This document shows, piece after piece, positions 37,739 to 46,445 of a stretch of DNA of 64,000 nt. The stretch is from an uncultured Opitutaceae bacterium. GTDB lineage: Bacteria; Verrucomicrobiota; Verrucomicrobiia; Opitutales; Opitutaceae. Numbering within the stretch: position 1 is the stretch's first letter; each line of letters begins with the position of its first letter. A program made the translations under genes and the position numbers. The DNA is taken from contig CAIOZY010000001.1 in NCBI GenBank assembly GCA_903862935.1, positions 1 to 64,000 on the forward strand, given 5' to 3'. Under the pieces are notes generated by a model. It had not been told where the DNA came from, ran no database searches, and saw only the letters and a list, made by a program, of their open reading frames with translations.

Positions 37739-38848
37739 TCAGCCCCTTGAGCCCAGGAGCGAGGCGAGCGCCGGTTCCATTGCCTCGGCCCAGATCTCGT
37801 AGCCCTTGGCGCTGGGATGCAGGAAGTCGGGCATGACCGATTCCTCAAGGAGCCCCTCCTTGGTGAGGAAATGCTCACCGATGTCGAGAAAGCGGACATG
37901 ATCCCCGTCGTCCAGGCGAGCGATCGAGCGATTCACCTCCGCCACTTGGGCCCGCGCCGGGGTGCCCGGGGAATGGCCTCTGGGAAAGATGCCGAGGAGC
38001 AGGATCTTTGCAGTGGGAAGGCGCCGCCGGAGGTCCCCGACGAGCGCCTTCACTCCGGCCGAAGCCTCTGCAGGCGTGTTTCGGGGCGTCATCTCATCGA
38101 GCTCAAGACCGGTGTTGTTGGTGCCGATCATGAGGACGATCACCCTGGGGTTCAGGCCGTCGACCTCGCCGTGGCCCAGGCGCCAGAGCACGTGCTGGGT
38201 CCGGTCCCCGCTGATCCCGATGTTTGCGGCATGGCGGTGGCCGTAACACTTGTCCCAGGTAGCCCGGCCCCTGTCGCGCCAGAAGTCGGTGATTGAGTCC
38301 CCGATGAAGAGCAGTTCGACGCCGCCGCCCTTCGCCGCGGCGGCAAACTCCTCATGGCGCTTCATCCAGTCCCCTCCGTCGCGCCAGAGGGGGGCGATGG
38401 CCGACTGGGCCGTGTCGGCCAGTTTGATCTCGGCACTCGCCGCCGCACGCCAGCGGCCATCTAGGCGCACCAGCGTGTCGGTCGATTCGAGGATCTCTCC
38501 AAACTCGTGCCCCGGCAGCCCGCCCGAGACAACCAGGCGACCGGTCACGACGGCGGTGTCCCCGGTGATCCGGACCGATGCCTCATGGAGGCTCATTTCA
38601 TGGAAGTTCATCAACCCGGCCTTCGCGTCGGCGAGCTCATCGGCCTTCGTGTGGACCGAGCCGTCCGGCTCGGTGTAGACGTAGGCATCCGACTCAATCT
38701 CGGCGAGCTTGCCGGCGTCGGCCTCAACGTAGGCCCGGTTCCACGAATGCTCGGTGTGGAAGACGGAGCGCTCGTCAGCGGACAACGGGGGCCGCGCTGC
38801 AAGACAGAGAAGCGGCATGCATAGCGTGAGCAGGAGCGCGGCTTTCAT
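37739..38848 (-). CDS. Secreted SGNH/GDSL hydrolase fused to a DUF4440-like domain
   Basis: 369 residues from the ATG at 38848, which begins a signal peptide (MKAALLLTLCMPLLCLAA). Residues about 25-140 form an NTF2/DUF4440-like domain (FHTEHSWNRAYVEADAGKL, YVYTEPDGSVHTKAD). Residues about 160-365 form an SGNH hydrolase: nucleophile in LLFIGDSITDFW, Gly in NIGISGDRTQHVLWRL, Asn in IGTNNTG, and catalytic Asp/His in MPDFLHPSAKGYE. It resembles PAF-acetylhydrolase-like esterases of Planctomycetes and Verrucomicrobia that act on acetylated sugars. Confidence 0.82.
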   Translation of the reverse strand: MKAALLLTLCMPLLCLAARPPLSADERSVFHTEHSWNRAYVEADAGKLAEIESDAYVYTEPDGSVHTKADELADAKAGLMNFHEMSLHEASVRITGDTAVVTGRLVVSGGLPGHEFGEILESTDTLVRLDGRWRAAASAEIKLADTAQSAIAPLWRDGGDWMKRHEEFAAAAKGGGVELLFIGDSITDFWRDRGRATWDKCYGHRHAANIGISGDRTQHVLWRLGHGEVDGLNPRVIVLMIGTNNTGLELDEMTPRNTPAEASAGVKALVGDLRRRLPTAKILLLGIFPRGHSPGTPARAQVAEVNRSIARLDDGDHVRFLDIGEHFLTKEGLLEESVMPDFLHPSAKGYEIWAEAMEPALASLLGSRG

Positions 38849-39180
38849 CCTGCCCCGATAATCTCCCACCGCCCTCCAATATCAATCCCGTCCTTCGCCG
38901 ATTCCTCCGAGGATTCGAATAGGCGCCGGCAGCAAGGATGCCGCTTTGATCGTGACTCTCTCCCCGGGAGCCTATACCGCCCGGGTTTCAGGGGCAGGCG
39001 GCTCTTCGCATCGCTCTGGTCGAAGTTTACGAAATCGCCCCATGACGGCCTGATCGGGCCCGTCTTCCCAGATCTCGCTTCGCAGGCTCTCCACCGGCCG
39101 GACGGCTGCGAGGATCCGGACCTCTTGACCCGGTCTTGGAACCGGCCCATCAAGTGGCGCTGACAGGACCGAACCTCTCT
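38849..39180. other. Gene-free interval
   Basis: 332 bp between the divergent hydrolase and SDR genes. No ORF with family features, RNA structure or clear repeat was seen. Promoters for both genes are expected here but no strong -35/-10 pair stands out. Confidence 0.5.
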
Positions 39181-39978
39181 ATGCGCTCACTCGATCTCTT
39201 TAACCTTTCTGGCAAGGTCGCTCTGGTGGTGGGCGGAGCCCGCACCCTGGGCTACGATATGGCGGAGGCGCTGGCGGAAGCTGGGGCAGCTGTAATCCTG
39301 ACCTCCCGCCGTCTGGATAACGCCACGGCGGCCGCGGCCAAGCTAGCCGCTTCAACGGGGAGCCCGACCCTGGGCCTCGGCTTGGACCAGCGAAACCACG
39401 CAGAGGTTCGCTCCGTGGCCCGGAAGGCGGCCGATTGGAAGGGGTGCTTGGACATCCTGGTCAATAATGCGGGGGGCGCCTCAGGAACCCCTGCTCCTCT
39501 CTTCGAGCGGGATCCCGAGGACGCAGAGGAGCTGATTGCGGTGAACCTCACGGGAGTCCTGCACTGCTGCCAGGAGGTGGGTCGGATCATGGCCGAGCAG
39601 AGGTTCGGGAAGATCATCAACATCGCTTCCATGGCGGGCCTCATGGGAAGGGATCGCCGGATGTACGAGCGCAATGGAATGAATGGCCAGCCGATCGACT
39701 ACGCCGCGGCGAAGGCCGGGATTATTGGCATGACGAAGGATTTGGCGGGGCTCCTGTCGCCCATGGGAATTTGCGTGAACGCGATCTCGCCCGGAGGATT
39801 CGAACGAGGACAGCCGGCCGGTTTCATCCGGGATTATTCCGATAGGACACCCCTGGGCCGGATGGGCCGAGATGGGTTAGACCTGAAAGGCGCTGCAGTC
39901 TTCCTCGCGTCCGCGGCATCGGATTATGTGACCGGACACAACCTGGTTGTGGACGGCGGGTTCTCGATTTGGCATTAG
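39181..39978 (+). CDS. Short-chain dehydrogenase/reductase (SDR)
   Basis: 265 residues from the ATG at 39181. Classical SDR: cofactor loop VVGGARTLGYD, NNAGG, IINIASMAG with the catalytic Ser, YAAAKAG with the catalytic Tyr and Lys, and the closing VTGHNLVVDGGFSIW. The overall pattern is close to gluconate 5-dehydrogenase-like enzymes. NAD(P)-dependent oxidoreduction of a sugar acid or similar alcohol is likely; the substrate is not certain. Confidence 0.88.
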   Translation: MRSLDLFNLSGKVALVVGGARTLGYDMAEALAEAGAAVILTSRRLDNATAAAAKLAASTGSPTLGLGLDQRNHAEVRSVARKAADWKGCLDILVNNAGGASGTPAPLFERDPEDAEELIAVNLTGVLHCCQEVGRIMAEQRFGKIINIASMAGLMGRDRRMYERNGMNGQPIDYAAAKAGIIGMTKDLAGLLSPMGICVNAISPGGFERGQPAGFIRDYSDRTPLGRMGRDGLDLKGAAVFLASAASDYVTGHNLVVDGGFSIWH

Positions 39979-40069
39979 CAATTGGAGCCACGGCGGCCCG
40001 ACCTGATGTACCAGAACTGAGCCATCTCCGATGAGAGTCTGGGCTTCTATTAACCAATGCCATGACTTC

Positions 40070-40183
40070 ATGAAGTATGTGGGCCTTCTCCCGGTTCGAC
40101 GGGGACCGGTGTGGCATACATCCTACATCGATTTGCGCACCGGAAGGCGGATCCATCGTGCGGCGCACTACCGCACGGCCTGA
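40070..40183 (+). pseudogene. N-terminal remnant of a tyrosine integrase
   Basis: 37 codons ending in TGA. The reading MKY, then WHTSYIDLRTGRRIHRAAHY, aligns with the start of the intact integrase at 41655 (VKY, then WYISYVDATTGRRIHRASAH), at the same distance from the start codon. The remainder of the gene is missing. It records an earlier insertion of a related element 1.6 kb to the left of the present integrase. Confidence 0.65.
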
Positions 40184-40399
40184 GCAGACTCAGTCTTTTG
40201 TACCCCCCATTGGGTCAGCCTGGGCGGTTGTCGGGGGTTGGTGAACTGTTGTGGGTTGGCCATCTCGACCACCTCGCTGAGCGCCTGCCTGTGAAACCCC
40301 GAGACCACCCGCGGCATTTTGGATCCCAGACAAACCGGACTGGAGAAAAACGGCGGTGTGAAACTGCCCTGATTGGTCCAAAGCCTCCTACGGTCCCAC

Positions 40400-41053
40400 T
40401 CAAAGTGTGGGGCTGGCCGGCGGGATCAGGCAGCAGAACACGGCTGCCCAGTGGCAGGCGCTTCCGGCGAGCACCATCAGGTGCCACACAGCATGGTGGT
40501 AAGGCAGCCGCTTCCATAGATAAAAGACAGCTCCACCCGTATAGCAGATCCCACCACTGAAGAGGAGGTGCAAGCCGGCTGTTGGGAGGGCGGCCCTGAG
40601 GGGTCGAATCGCCACCAACACCATCCAACCCATCCCCACGTAAATCAACGTTGAAGCCAGCCGAAAGCGTCCAGTAAACCAGAACTTCAGCGTCACACCG
40701 ACCACCGCCAACCCCCACATCACACCAAACAGGCTCCAGCCCCACGCTCCGCGCAGGCTCACGAGCAAGAATGGAGTGTAGGTTCCGGCGATGAGCACAA
40801 AAATCGCGGCATGGTCAAACTTGCGCAGCGTACGCTTGAGCTGTTCTTCGCGGAAATAGTGATAGAGGGTGGATGTGGTGTAGAGCAGCACCAACGACGT
40901 GCCAAAGATTGCCGTGCTTGTAACAAGCCACGCATCGCCGTGCAGGCTGGCCATGGTCACCATCAGTGCCAGGCCAGCGATGCTCAGTACGAAGCCAGCC
41001 CCGTGGGTCACGACATTCGCAAGTTCCTCACGGGGTGAATAGGCGGCGACCAT
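40400..41053 (-). CDS. Hemolysin III (TrhA/YqfA, PAQR-like) membrane protein
   Basis: 217 residues from MVAAYSPREELAN. Seven predicted membrane helices. HlyIII/PAQR signatures: the PREELANVVTHG opening, STLYHYFREEQLKRTLRKFDHAAIFVLIAG in two parts, and the metal-binding-type His motif YHHAVWHLMVLAGSACHW at the end. Family members influence membrane lipid homeostasis; a haemolytic function is historical. It is a single gene. Confidence 0.88.
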   Translation of the reverse strand: MVAAYSPREELANVVTHGAGFVLSIAGLALMVTMASLHGDAWLVTSTAIFGTSLVLLYTTSTLYHYFREEQLKRTLRKFDHAAIFVLIAGTYTPFLLVSLRGAWGWSLFGVMWGLAVVGVTLKFWFTGRFRLASTLIYVGMGWMVLVAIRPLRAALPTAGLHLLFSGGICYTGGAVFYLWKRLPYHHAVWHLMVLAGSACHWAAVFCCLIPPASPTL

Positions 41054-41401
41054 GGACCCTAGGTTCACCCGTGAGGGGTGCAGGCGCAAGTTCAGTCCTC
41101 TCGTCCGTCAGTTCGCGCCCGGACTGAAGATCGCCCCTCCGCGGAGCCTCCGCTCCATCGCTAGACCTAGGACTCGCCCCTTTGGCGACGGCCCAGCCGA
41201 TGCGGAAAGGAGAGGGCCCGTTTATTGGCGGAAACGCGGATATTGCATTCCGAGGCGGCGGCCAAAACGATGCCTCCAAGCTGGAGGCTAGCGGGGCTGC
41301 GCCCTGTTCCCGGAATCTGCAAAACCGCTTCAACCTCAACTCACCCCCCCCCTCTGTACACCCCTGTCCCCAAACTTTCCTGTAGACCCGCGTAAACCCG
41401 C
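41054..41401. other. Gene-free interval before the element
   Basis: 348 bp upstream of the hemolysin-III gene and left of the second 117-bp repeat. No convincing gene or RNA was seen. Confidence 0.5.
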
Positions 41402-41518
41402 ATCAAAGAGTTGCTCTCCACCCGGACTATGCGGTATCCGGAAAGAGTCAGTTGTAAGTTCAGAGGGGACATGGTGGCGCTTCCAACGCCCCATGTGCCC
41501 ATTCTTTGATCAAGAGCC
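41402..41518. repeat. 117-bp dispersed repeat, copy 2 (MITE/REP-like)
   Basis: Same element as positions 1-117, about 88% identical. Terminal ATCAAAGAG and TCTTTGAT are inverted, and the internal GGGGACATGG / CCATGTGCCC hairpin has one mismatch here. It lies directly beside the tRNA 3'-end attachment site. Its end at AAGAGCC is the same as in copy 1 although the flanks differ, which supports a discrete mobile unit. Confidence 0.75.
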
Positions 41519-41524
41519 GGAAAG

Positions 41525-41552
41525 TGGTGGCAAGGCCCGGAATCGAACCGGG
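41525..41552 (-). other. tRNA 3'-end fragment (candidate attachment site of the integrase)
   Basis: Read on the minus strand, CCCGG-TTCGATT-CCGGG is a perfect T arm, followed by acceptor half CCTTGCC, discriminator A and encoded CCA. No matching D arm, anticodon arm or 5' acceptor half (GGCAAGG) lies to the right, so this is only the 3' end of a tRNA. Tyrosine integrases often target tRNA 3' ends and leave a displaced copy at one end of the element. An integrase gene starts 100 bp away. Confidence 0.75.
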
Positions 41553-41654
41553 GACAGTAGAAATAGGTCAGCGAGTGTTTGCAATTGTTGGGATTTGAGA
41601 GGGGATGTGGGTTTTGATATTGTGACCGTTGCTGCACTCTGCTGCACTCGGTTT

Positions 41655-42773
41655 GTGAAGTACGCATCGGTTTACGCGCGCCCAAGGAGTCACTCTTGGT
41701 ACATCTCCTACGTCGATGCAACCACGGGTCGACGCATACACCGAGCCTCTGCGCATCGAACGGACGATCCCTCGGGGAAGCGGAGGGCGTACGACGAGGC
41801 GCAGCAACTTTCAAAAGCGGCTCGGGCGGCCATGCCGAGCGCCGCTGCTGAGTCCTGGGAATCGTGGGTCCCGGGTTGGATGGCACTCCACTACGGCCCG
41901 CGGCCAAAGACGCTTCAACGATACGAGACCGCGTGGTCCCACGTGTTCGAGTTTCTCCAGCAGAAAAGCGTTCTGGTGCCCAGGGCGATTCGGTATTCCC
42001 ACGCTGGGGATTTCCTCGCATGGCGGACCGCTCAGAGACGGCGCCGCGGCACCACCATCAACTACAATACGGCGCTGACCGAGCTGAAAGTTCTGTCGAC
42101 TGTTATGCGCGAGTCAGTACGGCGCGGCTACGCGGACGGAAACCCGCTCGCTCAGCTTGGGCTGAGGCGGCAAAATGTAAGGGAGAAGCCGGAGATGACG
42201 GACCCGGAAATCGCGCAAATCCGCGAGGCCCTGACCAAGGAGCCCGAGTGGATGCGAGACTGTTTTGAGGTTGCGATTCACACAGGGTGCCGCCTGAGCG
42301 AGACGAGTACGCCGCTGCGGCAGATCGACCTTCGTGCGGGAACTATCACCTTCCGGGGCAAGGGCAGCCGCATTTTTACGACGCTCTTGCCAGATGGCCT
42401 TCGGCCCATTGTTCAACGTAGAATTGCGGTCAAGGCCAGAAACCTAGTCGACCTACCTCCGCTCCCCGCGAAAGCGTGGCATTCGTTCTTTCAAAAGATC
42501 GGCCTCGGCCACCTGTCATTCCATAGTACCCGGGTCACGGTCATCACGCGGCTCGCGAGGGGAGGGGTTGCGCAGGGCATCGCCCAGTCGTTCGTCGGCC
42601 ACGCGACCGAAACTGTCCATCGAGTCTACCAGCGGTTGACGGTCCAGGATTTGAAACCGGCGTTGAACGCTTTAGCCGCCATACATGCGATGCCCGCCAC
42701 TCCGGATGCGTCAGCACCCAGGTCTCGAAGCGGTCCAGCGTCGTATAGAGCCCGCCACCAAACGGAGAATTAG
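41655..42773 (+). CDS. Tyrosine recombinase/integrase
   Basis: 372 residues from a GTG start. An N-terminal arm and SAM-like core-binding domain (about 60-170) precede the catalytic domain. Active-site residues: Arg in HTGCRLSET, His-x-x-Arg in FHSTRVTVI, His in SFVGHATETV and the Tyr nucleophile in HRVYQRL. It presumably integrates the element at the tRNA 3' end beside it. Its N-terminus is duplicated as a remnant at 40070. Its last 230 bp overlap a small antisense ORF. Confidence 0.9.
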   Translation: MKYASVYARPRSHSWYISYVDATTGRRIHRASAHRTDDPSGKRRAYDEAQQLSKAARAAMPSAAAESWESWVPGWMALHYGPRPKTLQRYETAWSHVFEFLQQKSVLVPRAIRYSHAGDFLAWRTAQRRRRGTTINYNTALTELKVLSTVMRESVRRGYADGNPLAQLGLRRQNVREKPEMTDPEIAQIREALTKEPEWMRDCFEVAIHTGCRLSETSTPLRQIDLRAGTITFRGKGSRIFTTLLPDGLRPIVQRRIAVKARNLVDLPPLPAKAWHSFFQKIGLGHLSFHSTRVTVITRLARGGVAQGIAQSFVGHATETVHRVYQRLTVQDLKPALNALAAIHAMPATPDASAPRSRSGPASYRARHQTEN

Positions 42774-42849
42774 GAGCCCGCTTGATTGCCTCGACGAACC
42801 AACGGCTGAAGCCGGAGGCGCGGGCGCAATCTGTAGCGTTCAAGAGCAT
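42544..42849 (-). CDS. Small putative DNA-binding protein antisense to integrase 3' end
   Basis: 101 residues. The first 60 residues (MLLNATDCARASGFSRWFVEA, with GLYTTLDRFETWVLTHPEW) look like a helix-turn-helix of the AlpA/excisionase type with a following wing. The last 40 residues are Arg-rich and are simply the complement of the integrase gene. It could regulate or bind the att region. Overlap with the integrase lowers confidence. Confidence 0.4.
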   Translation of the reverse strand: MLLNATDCARASGFSRWFVEAIKRAPNSPFGGGLYTTLDRFETWVLTHPEWRASHVWRLKRSTPVSNPGPSTAGRLDGQFRSRGRRTTGRCPAQPLPSRAA

Positions 42850-42884
42850 GAAATAAAGAGATCCTGTGCCGGGGGCGACGACAA

Positions 42885-43280
42885 CTACGACTTTGTAACA
42901 ACTCCCGCCCCGCCCCCCCGGTCTTCCGTCGTCCTGTTGCCATTCGTCCCAGCCGTCCCGGGTTCCGGGGTGACGGGAGCGGAGGCGGCCCGCTTTGCCA
43001 GATACCGGGCGACCGCGGCTTGGGAGCGGAAGGGTTCCGGGGTTTCGGGTTTCCGGATGAGACGGATCATCACGTTAGCGCGCTCTGTCCACGTGAGCCG
43101 CAGGCGGCGGCCGAGGTCCCGACTGACATTGATAGTTGTCCGCGGGTCGCCGGGGAGCCGCCCCCACCTCCCGGTTCCGATCTTGCGGTTGTTCCGTGAC
43201 CGGTACCAATGACGGTCGCGACCGTAACGCCACAGCTGGCGGGCGCGGCGGACAAGCTTTGAGTAGTCGCGGTTTTTCAT
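42885..43280 (-). CDS. Hypothetical basic protein, last gene of the replication operon
   Basis: 131 residues, strongly basic (MKNRDYSKLVRRARQLWRYG opening). No family recognised. It overlaps the ATPase gene by 4 bp, so it is expressed as part of the minus-strand operon. Nucleic-acid binding is possible from its charge. Confidence 0.55.
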   Translation of the reverse strand: MKNRDYSKLVRRARQLWRYGRDRHWYRSRNNRKIGTGRWGRLPGDPRTTINVSRDLGRRLRLTWTERANVMIRLIRKPETPEPFRSQAAVARYLAKRAASAPVTPEPGTAGTNGNRTTEDRGGGAGVVTKS

Positions 43281-44509
43281 TTGTGATCCTTCGGTTGTTC
43301 GGGCGGCGGCGGGAGGGTTTTGGCCTTCGGTCCGGCGGCGTATTTGCCGTGGGCGGGCTGAACGAGATACCCCTTGTCGAGGGCGCGTTTGATCGCCCTA
43401 TTGACCGTTGCCTCGGCCGCACCAGAGGCATTGCGCAGATCGTCAACCAAGTCCGAAGTCTGTTTCGTCCCGGCGCCGACTGCATCGACGATTTGGCGGA
43501 TACTGATCATCTGCTTCCCCCGTCTGCCCTCAACGTCGTCCTTATAGGCCTGAGAGTTGAAAGTCTCGTCTTCCACGTAGCTGCCATCCCTCTCATTGAA
43601 CAGGACGGCCCGAGTGGCAAACGCCGGGGCGTCGTTGGACTTTCCGCAATGGATTACGAGGCCCTGTCCCTTTATCGCGGCTTCGTCCGGCGGGAATAGC
43701 GACGTCAGGTTGAAGATCAGGCGGCACATCGTGGTCAGTGTCTTCGAGCCTTTTGTGAACCCGGTTGCGCCGAAACCGGAGGCTGACTTGACCGCTTCGG
43801 TGCCCTCTCGGGAGTGGTGGACAATTAGCGGTGTTGCATTCGGGAAGATCCCCATGAGGTCGTTCAGCGATCTGCGCGTCGCGGGAGCGTCAATGACGTC
43901 TCCTCCGGCGATGAACGCTTCCCAGGGATCCACCACGACGATGTCCGGGCTGTATGCGGAAGCTAGAGCCCGGAACCCGGCACAAACAGCCGCCTCGCCC
44001 AGGTCGGTCTGAACCAAGGTTCCTGGAACGTTGGCGACGATCTTGAAGTTGTCGTTGACCGCCTTGATCTGTTCCGGCGACGCCCCAGCCAGCATTCGAA
44101 ACAGGTCCTCACGGACTCGGCGCACCGAGTTCTCGGGCGAGATGAAGAGCCATTTGTGCGGGCCAGAGGTTTGGAAACCGCAAAATGGGCGTTGGAGAAT
44201 GTCGGCGATCGCGAGGCTGAAGCCCCACCGACTTTTCCCGATGCTGCTGCCCCCGATGACAGCCGCTGGCGCCCTCGGCAGCCAGATGTCGTACTTTCCG
44301 AAGGACAGAATTGGAACTTGGTCGGCCAGTTCCATGGTCATGATTTCCTCAGCGCCGAGGACCGGGAATTGGACGATCTTTGTCGCCTTCTCTTCGGGCT
44401 CCGACTTCGGGGCTGCGGGTTTCGTGTAGGCGTCTTTTCGGCTCGCCGGGACGGCTTGAGCCCCGGGAGGGTGGTCAGCGACGGATGCTTCAGCAAGGGA
44501 GGAACTCAT
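43277..44509 (-). CDS. RecA-like ATPase (RepA/AAA_25-type helicase candidate)
   Basis: 410 residues. Walker A IGGSSIGKSRWGFSLAIAD near residue 87, a second strand LFISPENSVRRVREDLFRM, Walker B PDIVVVDPWEAFI, then PLIVHHSREG, as in RepA/RadA-type hexameric helicases of plasmids and phages. The C-terminal part is a winged-helix-like region (GAAEATVNRAIKRALDKGYL). It is coupled by a 4-bp overlap to the TOPRIM gene upstream. Together they look like a helicase-primase pair for element replication. Confidence 0.78.
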   Translation of the reverse strand: MSSSLAEASVADHPPGAQAVPASRKDAYTKPAAPKSEPEEKATKIVQFPVLGAEEIMTMELADQVPILSFGKYDIWLPRAPAAVIGGSSIGKSRWGFSLAIADILQRPFCGFQTSGPHKWLFISPENSVRRVREDLFRMLAGASPEQIKAVNDNFKIVANVPGTLVQTDLGEAAVCAGFRALASAYSPDIVVVDPWEAFIAGGDVIDAPATRRSLNDLMGIFPNATPLIVHHSREGTEAVKSASGFGATGFTKGSKTLTTMCRLIFNLTSLFPPDEAAIKGQGLVIHCGKSNDAPAFATRAVLFNERDGSYVEDETFNSQAYKDDVEGRRGKQMISIRQIVDAVGAGTKQTSDLVDDLRNASGAAEATVNRAIKRALDKGYLVQPAHGKYAAGPKAKTLPPPPEQPKDHK

Positions 44510-45576
44510 GGCGAAAAGATTTCTGCGAGCTGCGAACGGTATTCCTTGAAACCGCGGGCGGTCATGACGTCGTTCAAATCCTTTGCCGGTTTTCCGTCAT
44601 CGGTCAGCAACCCGGCGAGATTGAAGACCGACACCCTAGCTCCGGCGTCAACGAGTTGAGGCCCCCAAGTATCGATCGAGCGGGCACCGATCGGGTCAAT
44701 GTGCGGGACGACACAGATGGACTTGCCCTTGAATAGCGGCAGCGCCGATTCCGCGACGTGCTTGCCGGCTCCCGCAAGACAGCAGAAGCCCCAAGTGCCC
44801 GGATCCCTCGGTAGCCCGGATTCCGGGTCGGGAGAGAGCATGCAGTAGAGGGTCAGGGCGGCTAGGAGATCAGGCTCTCCTTCGGTCATGACGATGCTCA
44901 CGCGGTTGCCGACCTCTGCGATCCCAATCGGCCAGCCACCCACTGAACCTGGGAGCGACTTCGACTTGCCCACTCTCCAGAGCTTCCCATCCATCCGGCG
45001 AACTTGGGCCGCCAGACGCTTGCCGTCAGTAACACCCCAGGCGGGCACCAGCCGTGGGCCGTCGTACCAGTCGAGGAAGACGAGCAACCCGCGCCGGAAA
45101 GCCGCCTCGACGCCGTGGAATTGGGCGAGCCCACGTCGGATGGCAAGCCTGTGGATCTGCTCATCCACATAGTCGGGGATCATGGGCTTGCCCGGAAATG
45201 CCGGAAGCTCCTGAAGGACCCCGGTCGAGGTGATGACCGGCCAGCGGCTCCGCTTCTCCTCCGAGGTCTCCGCCGGGTCCCGTGGGGCGATGGGCGCGCG
45301 CGGCTCGACCACGCCCTGGGCAAGGCGAATAAGCCGAAAACAAGCTTCGGACACCGTCAGCTTCTCAGCCTTCGCCAGCATGGCGACCATGTCGCCGTGG
45401 TCACCCGTAGCGAAGTCCTTCCAGCCCCGCCCGTCTGGCGTGATGGACAGGGCTGGCGTGTTGCTGTTGCCCCGCCAGAAGGCAAAGTCCTGGAGTTCGC
45501 CACACAGGGGCCAACCCAGCAACTCTCCGAGATGCCAGACGTCCCCAATCCGGGCCTTGGCCTCTTGGACGTTCAT
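44506..45576 (-). CDS. TOPRIM/primase-like protein
   Basis: 356 residues. The N-terminal region has FAFWRGNSNTPALSITPDG and WKDFATGDHGDMVAML, resembling the start of phage primase/DUF-type proteins in which a short binding domain precedes TOPRIM. The TOPRIM signature is IVMTEGEPDLLAAL with ICVVPHIDPIGARSI as the second acidic motif, ending in AKDLNDVM. It probably primes replication of the element. Overlaps of 4 bp on both sides show tight coupling. Confidence 0.75.
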   Translation of the reverse strand: MNVQEAKARIGDVWHLGELLGWPLCGELQDFAFWRGNSNTPALSITPDGRGWKDFATGDHGDMVAMLAKAEKLTVSEACFRLIRLAQGVVEPRAPIAPRDPAETSEEKRSRWPVITSTGVLQELPAFPGKPMIPDYVDEQIHRLAIRRGLAQFHGVEAAFRRGLLVFLDWYDGPRLVPAWGVTDGKRLAAQVRRMDGKLWRVGKSKSLPGSVGGWPIGIAEVGNRVSIVMTEGEPDLLAALTLYCMLSPDPESGLPRDPGTWGFCCLAGAGKHVAESALPLFKGKSICVVPHIDPIGARSIDTWGPQLVDAGARVSVFNLAGLLTDDGKPAKDLNDVMTARGFKEYRSQLAEIFSP

Positions 45577-45815
45577 GAATGAGTGTCCGGGCTTGCGGCC
45601 GGCGCCTTGGGCGCCGTGACGGCATCAAAGGCGCGACCGAGTTCGAGCTGCCGGACAAACCAGCGGTTGCCGACCCGGACCGGGCGAATCCCGTGCCGTT
45701 GGGCAATGGCCTGCCGGAAGTGCTGGGAGTCGGCGTACCCGAAGCGAGCGGAGGCTTGCGAGAGCGGGACGAGGCTGTCAGATTGAGTGGAGGTTTTTGA
45801 GTTGATCATCGGCAT
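45573..45815 (-). CDS. Helix-turn-helix DNA-binding protein, first gene of the replication operon
   Basis: 80 residues if started at MPMINSK (45815); a longer start at 45869 is possible. The core DSLVPLSQASARFGYADSQHF with RPVRVGNRWFVRQ is an excisionase/AlpA-like winged HTH. It lies next to the GATC-rich candidate origin and overlaps the primase gene by 4 bp. An initiator or regulator role is inferred. Confidence 0.6.
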   Translation of the reverse strand: MPMINSKTSTQSDSLVPLSQASARFGYADSQHFRQAIAQRHGIRPVRVGNRWFVRQLELGRAFDAVTAPKAPAASPDTHS

Positions 45816-45978
45816 GTGGACACCGTTATAGCAGCGAGGAAAAGAGGCCGCAAGGGCTTGGCGGAACATAGCAAGACATCGCAGGAATTCCGCGTTTCAG
45901 GTACGGCTGAGCCTCGTGCGACAAGACTGAGGCAGCTCCGTTTCAGGGCTGGTTGAAGAAGGCAAAGGCAGCCGAAAG

Positions 45979-46077
45979 GATCAACAGATCACCCCCTATA
46001 GGGGGTGTGATCTTTTGATCTTTTCTCTTGGGTCATTGGGATCAATGCGTGATCTGATCCTTGTGATCCCCGTGATC
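45979..46077. other. GATC-dense region with 18-bp palindrome (candidate origin/operator)
   Basis: Nine GATC tetramers occur in 99 bp, several within TGATC units, and the perfect palindrome CACCCCCTATAGGGGGTG lies at 45990-46007. The region separates the minus-strand helicase/primase operon from plus-strand genes. Iteron-like repeats beside replication genes suggest an origin or a partition/operator site. This is inference from pattern and context. Confidence 0.5.
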
Positions 46078-46445
46078 CGACGTCTCTGAAGATGCTGTGT
46101 TCCGCAGACTTCGGGCGACCGGGAATCCTGGAACCCAGTGATACTTTGGCCCCGGCCGCCGCGGAAAACAGGGCCCCTGGAACAACGCAAAAGATCACCT
46201 CAAATTGAGCTTTTCTACGACGCCAGGAAGACCGTGCTGGGCCGCCTTCCTTTCCCTCTTACGGCCCTTCTGTCCGCGGCCGATGCGTCGCCATAGACGG
46301 AGCCCAGATAGGGCCATCTTGAGGCCTTCCTGGGCCGCTGTGAGGCGTATCCAGTCTCCGCCCACAGCAACAGACGACGGTCAATCATGACGAATCTCCC
46401 GGCCTCCCGTTGTGGTGGCTTCCGATTTCCTGTATCCTCGGCTCC

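Noticed and set aside
41525-41600. Complete tRNA gene beside the integrase
   Set aside because: Only the T arm and 3' acceptor half are present. No 5' acceptor GGCAAGG or anticodon arm follows within 90 bases.
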